From: an uncultured Opitutales bacterium
GTDB taxonomy: Bacteria > Verrucomicrobiota > Verrucomicrobiia > Opitutales > Intestinicryptomonadaceae
NCBI GenBank assembly: GCA_900545705.1
Contig: URAK01000003.1
Coordinates: forward strand, 1 to 64,000
Reading direction: 5' to 3'
Length of the DNA stretch: 64,000 nt
Shown here: positions 63,372 to 64,000 of the stretch, piece after piece
How positions within the stretch are numbered: position 1 is the stretch's first letter
Layout: each line of letters begins with the position of its first letter
The notes under the pieces: generated by a model
The model's input: only the letters and a program-made list of their open reading frames with translations
Database searches by the model: none
Told to the model about the DNA's origin: nothing
Made by a program: the position numbers and the translations under genes

Positions 63372-64000
63372 AATATATCTTTTAATTCGTCCAAAGTTTT
63401 AATTTTTAAAATTTCTACTCTCGCGCGCTTGAATCCCGATGCTTCGCGCAAGAAGCGAATTACGCGGCTTCTTATGTGGATAATGTTGCCCGCAGACACT
63501 CCGGAATCGCGGCCGTCGCACATTAGTTCCGCATATTTTAGCGCGAGCTTTGCGCGCTCTGAGGCGCTTGGCGGAATGTATTTTTCCCCCGCGATGTCGC
63601 TTTTTACGCGCGAAAAAATCCACGGATTTCCGAGAGCCGCGCGCCCGATCATAAAGCCCGCGCAGGCGCTTGAATGCAAGCTTTCGGCTGACAGCTTTTC
63701 GACCGAGCCGTTGCCAATCAGCGGGACGGACAAGGCCTCGGCCGTGCGCTCAATAAGCTCCCAATCTGCGTCGCCCGAATATCCCTGCGATTTAGTGCGC
63801 CCATGCAGAGTAATCATCTGCGCGCCCGCGTTTTGGAGATCTATCGCGGCTTGCGGCACGACTATTTCCCTAAGAGACCACCCGGTACGCATCTTAGCCG
63901 TAATGGGCGTCCTCTCGACCGCAGAAGACATCGCCTCGATTATTCGCGCCATTTGTGGGACATTTTTTAAAAGCGCGCTTCCCGCTCCGGCGCCGACGGC
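63356..64000 (-). CDS. dus: tRNA-dihydrouridine synthase, partial (N-terminus beyond the right edge)
   Basis: 214 codons of a Dus-family enzyme run off the right end; the frame stays open to 64000 and reads AVGAGAGSALLKN, a DusB-like stretch. Landmarks include PITAKMRTGW (FMN-site Lys), ITLHGRTKSQGYSGDADW with the conserved HGRT, VPLIGNGSV and FMIGRAALGNPW (phosphate-binding). The catalytic Cys lies before this part and is outside the window. It reduces uridines in tRNA D-loops using FMN and NADPH. The gene overlaps the downstream TPR gene by 16 bp. Confidence 0.9.
   Translation of the reverse strand, partial: AVGAGAGSALLKNVPQMARIIEAMSSAVERTPITAKMRTGWSLREIVVPQAAIDLQNAGAQMITLHGRTKSQGYSGDADWELIERTAEALSVPLIGNGSVEKLSAESLHSSACAGFMIGRAALGNPWIFSRVKSDIAGEKYIPPSASERAKLALKYAELMCDGRDSGVSAGNIIHIRSRVIRFLREASGFKRARVEILKIKTLDELKDILCEFF

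Overview
This window is a housekeeping-rich chromosomal segment from a Gram-negative, carbohydrate-degrading bacterium. The best guess is Verrucomicrobiota (Opitutales-like, perhaps gut-associated); this is inferred from protein character and gene content, since no rRNA is present. Supporting points are a sigma-70 with a long Lys/Ala-rich N-terminal tail, many exported glycan-active enzymes scattered among core genes, an iorAB-paaK arylpyruvate operon, and mostly weak or absent Shine-Dalgarno sequences. No phage, insertion sequence or CRISPR array was seen.

Layout. 1-2.3 kb: tRNA-Leu(GAG), an MFS transporter and a one-piece tmRNA. 2.3-11.9 kb: a glycan and sugar-acid block (CE7 esterase, GH5-like hydrolase, mannonate dehydratase, SMP-30 lactonase), a metallo-hydrolase divergent from a MerR regulator, tRNA-Leu(CAA), a YfcH-type epimerase and a sialidase-like lipoprotein. 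12-16.5 kb: murJ-hemE-hemN-sixA, closely packed. 16.6-22.8 kb: a ClC antiporter with a PtsN-like protein, GH13 and a six-hairpin glycosidase. 23-26.1 kb: prs, then an unknown protein coupled to a PhoD-like protein. 27.3-31.8 kb: carB-carA. 32-37.2 kb: iorA-iorB-paaK-ACT-membrane protein, plus a deoxyribosyltransferase. 37.3-39.1 kb: htpG. 39.4-45.7 kb: a minus-strand run DUF362-like, NUDIX, gltX, rny, GH88/105. 45.7-51.7 kb: TPR lipoprotein, dnaG, rpoD and a small exported protein. 52-64 kb: dtd, an epimerase, mntP, the run dnaX-(small frame)-rmuC-meaB-xerD, a degenerate enhancer-binding-type regulator, mnmA, a TPR protein and a partial dus gene.

The recurring and most interesting theme is core proteins that have lost canonical catalytic or zinc-binding residues while remaining intact, in-frame genes in normal operons. 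CarA lacks its glutaminase Cys and Glu. DnaG has one of four zinc ligands. DnaX lacks its cysteine zinc module. GltX lacks the segment that carries the zinc site in E. coli. A PhoD-like protein lacks its metal ligands, and an NtrC/NifA-type regulator lacks both the GAFTGA loop and the arginine fingers. In addition, dnaX ends at a ten-A run preceded by a hairpin, with a 115-residue extension open in the +1 frame, which suggests programmed slippage or frameshifting.
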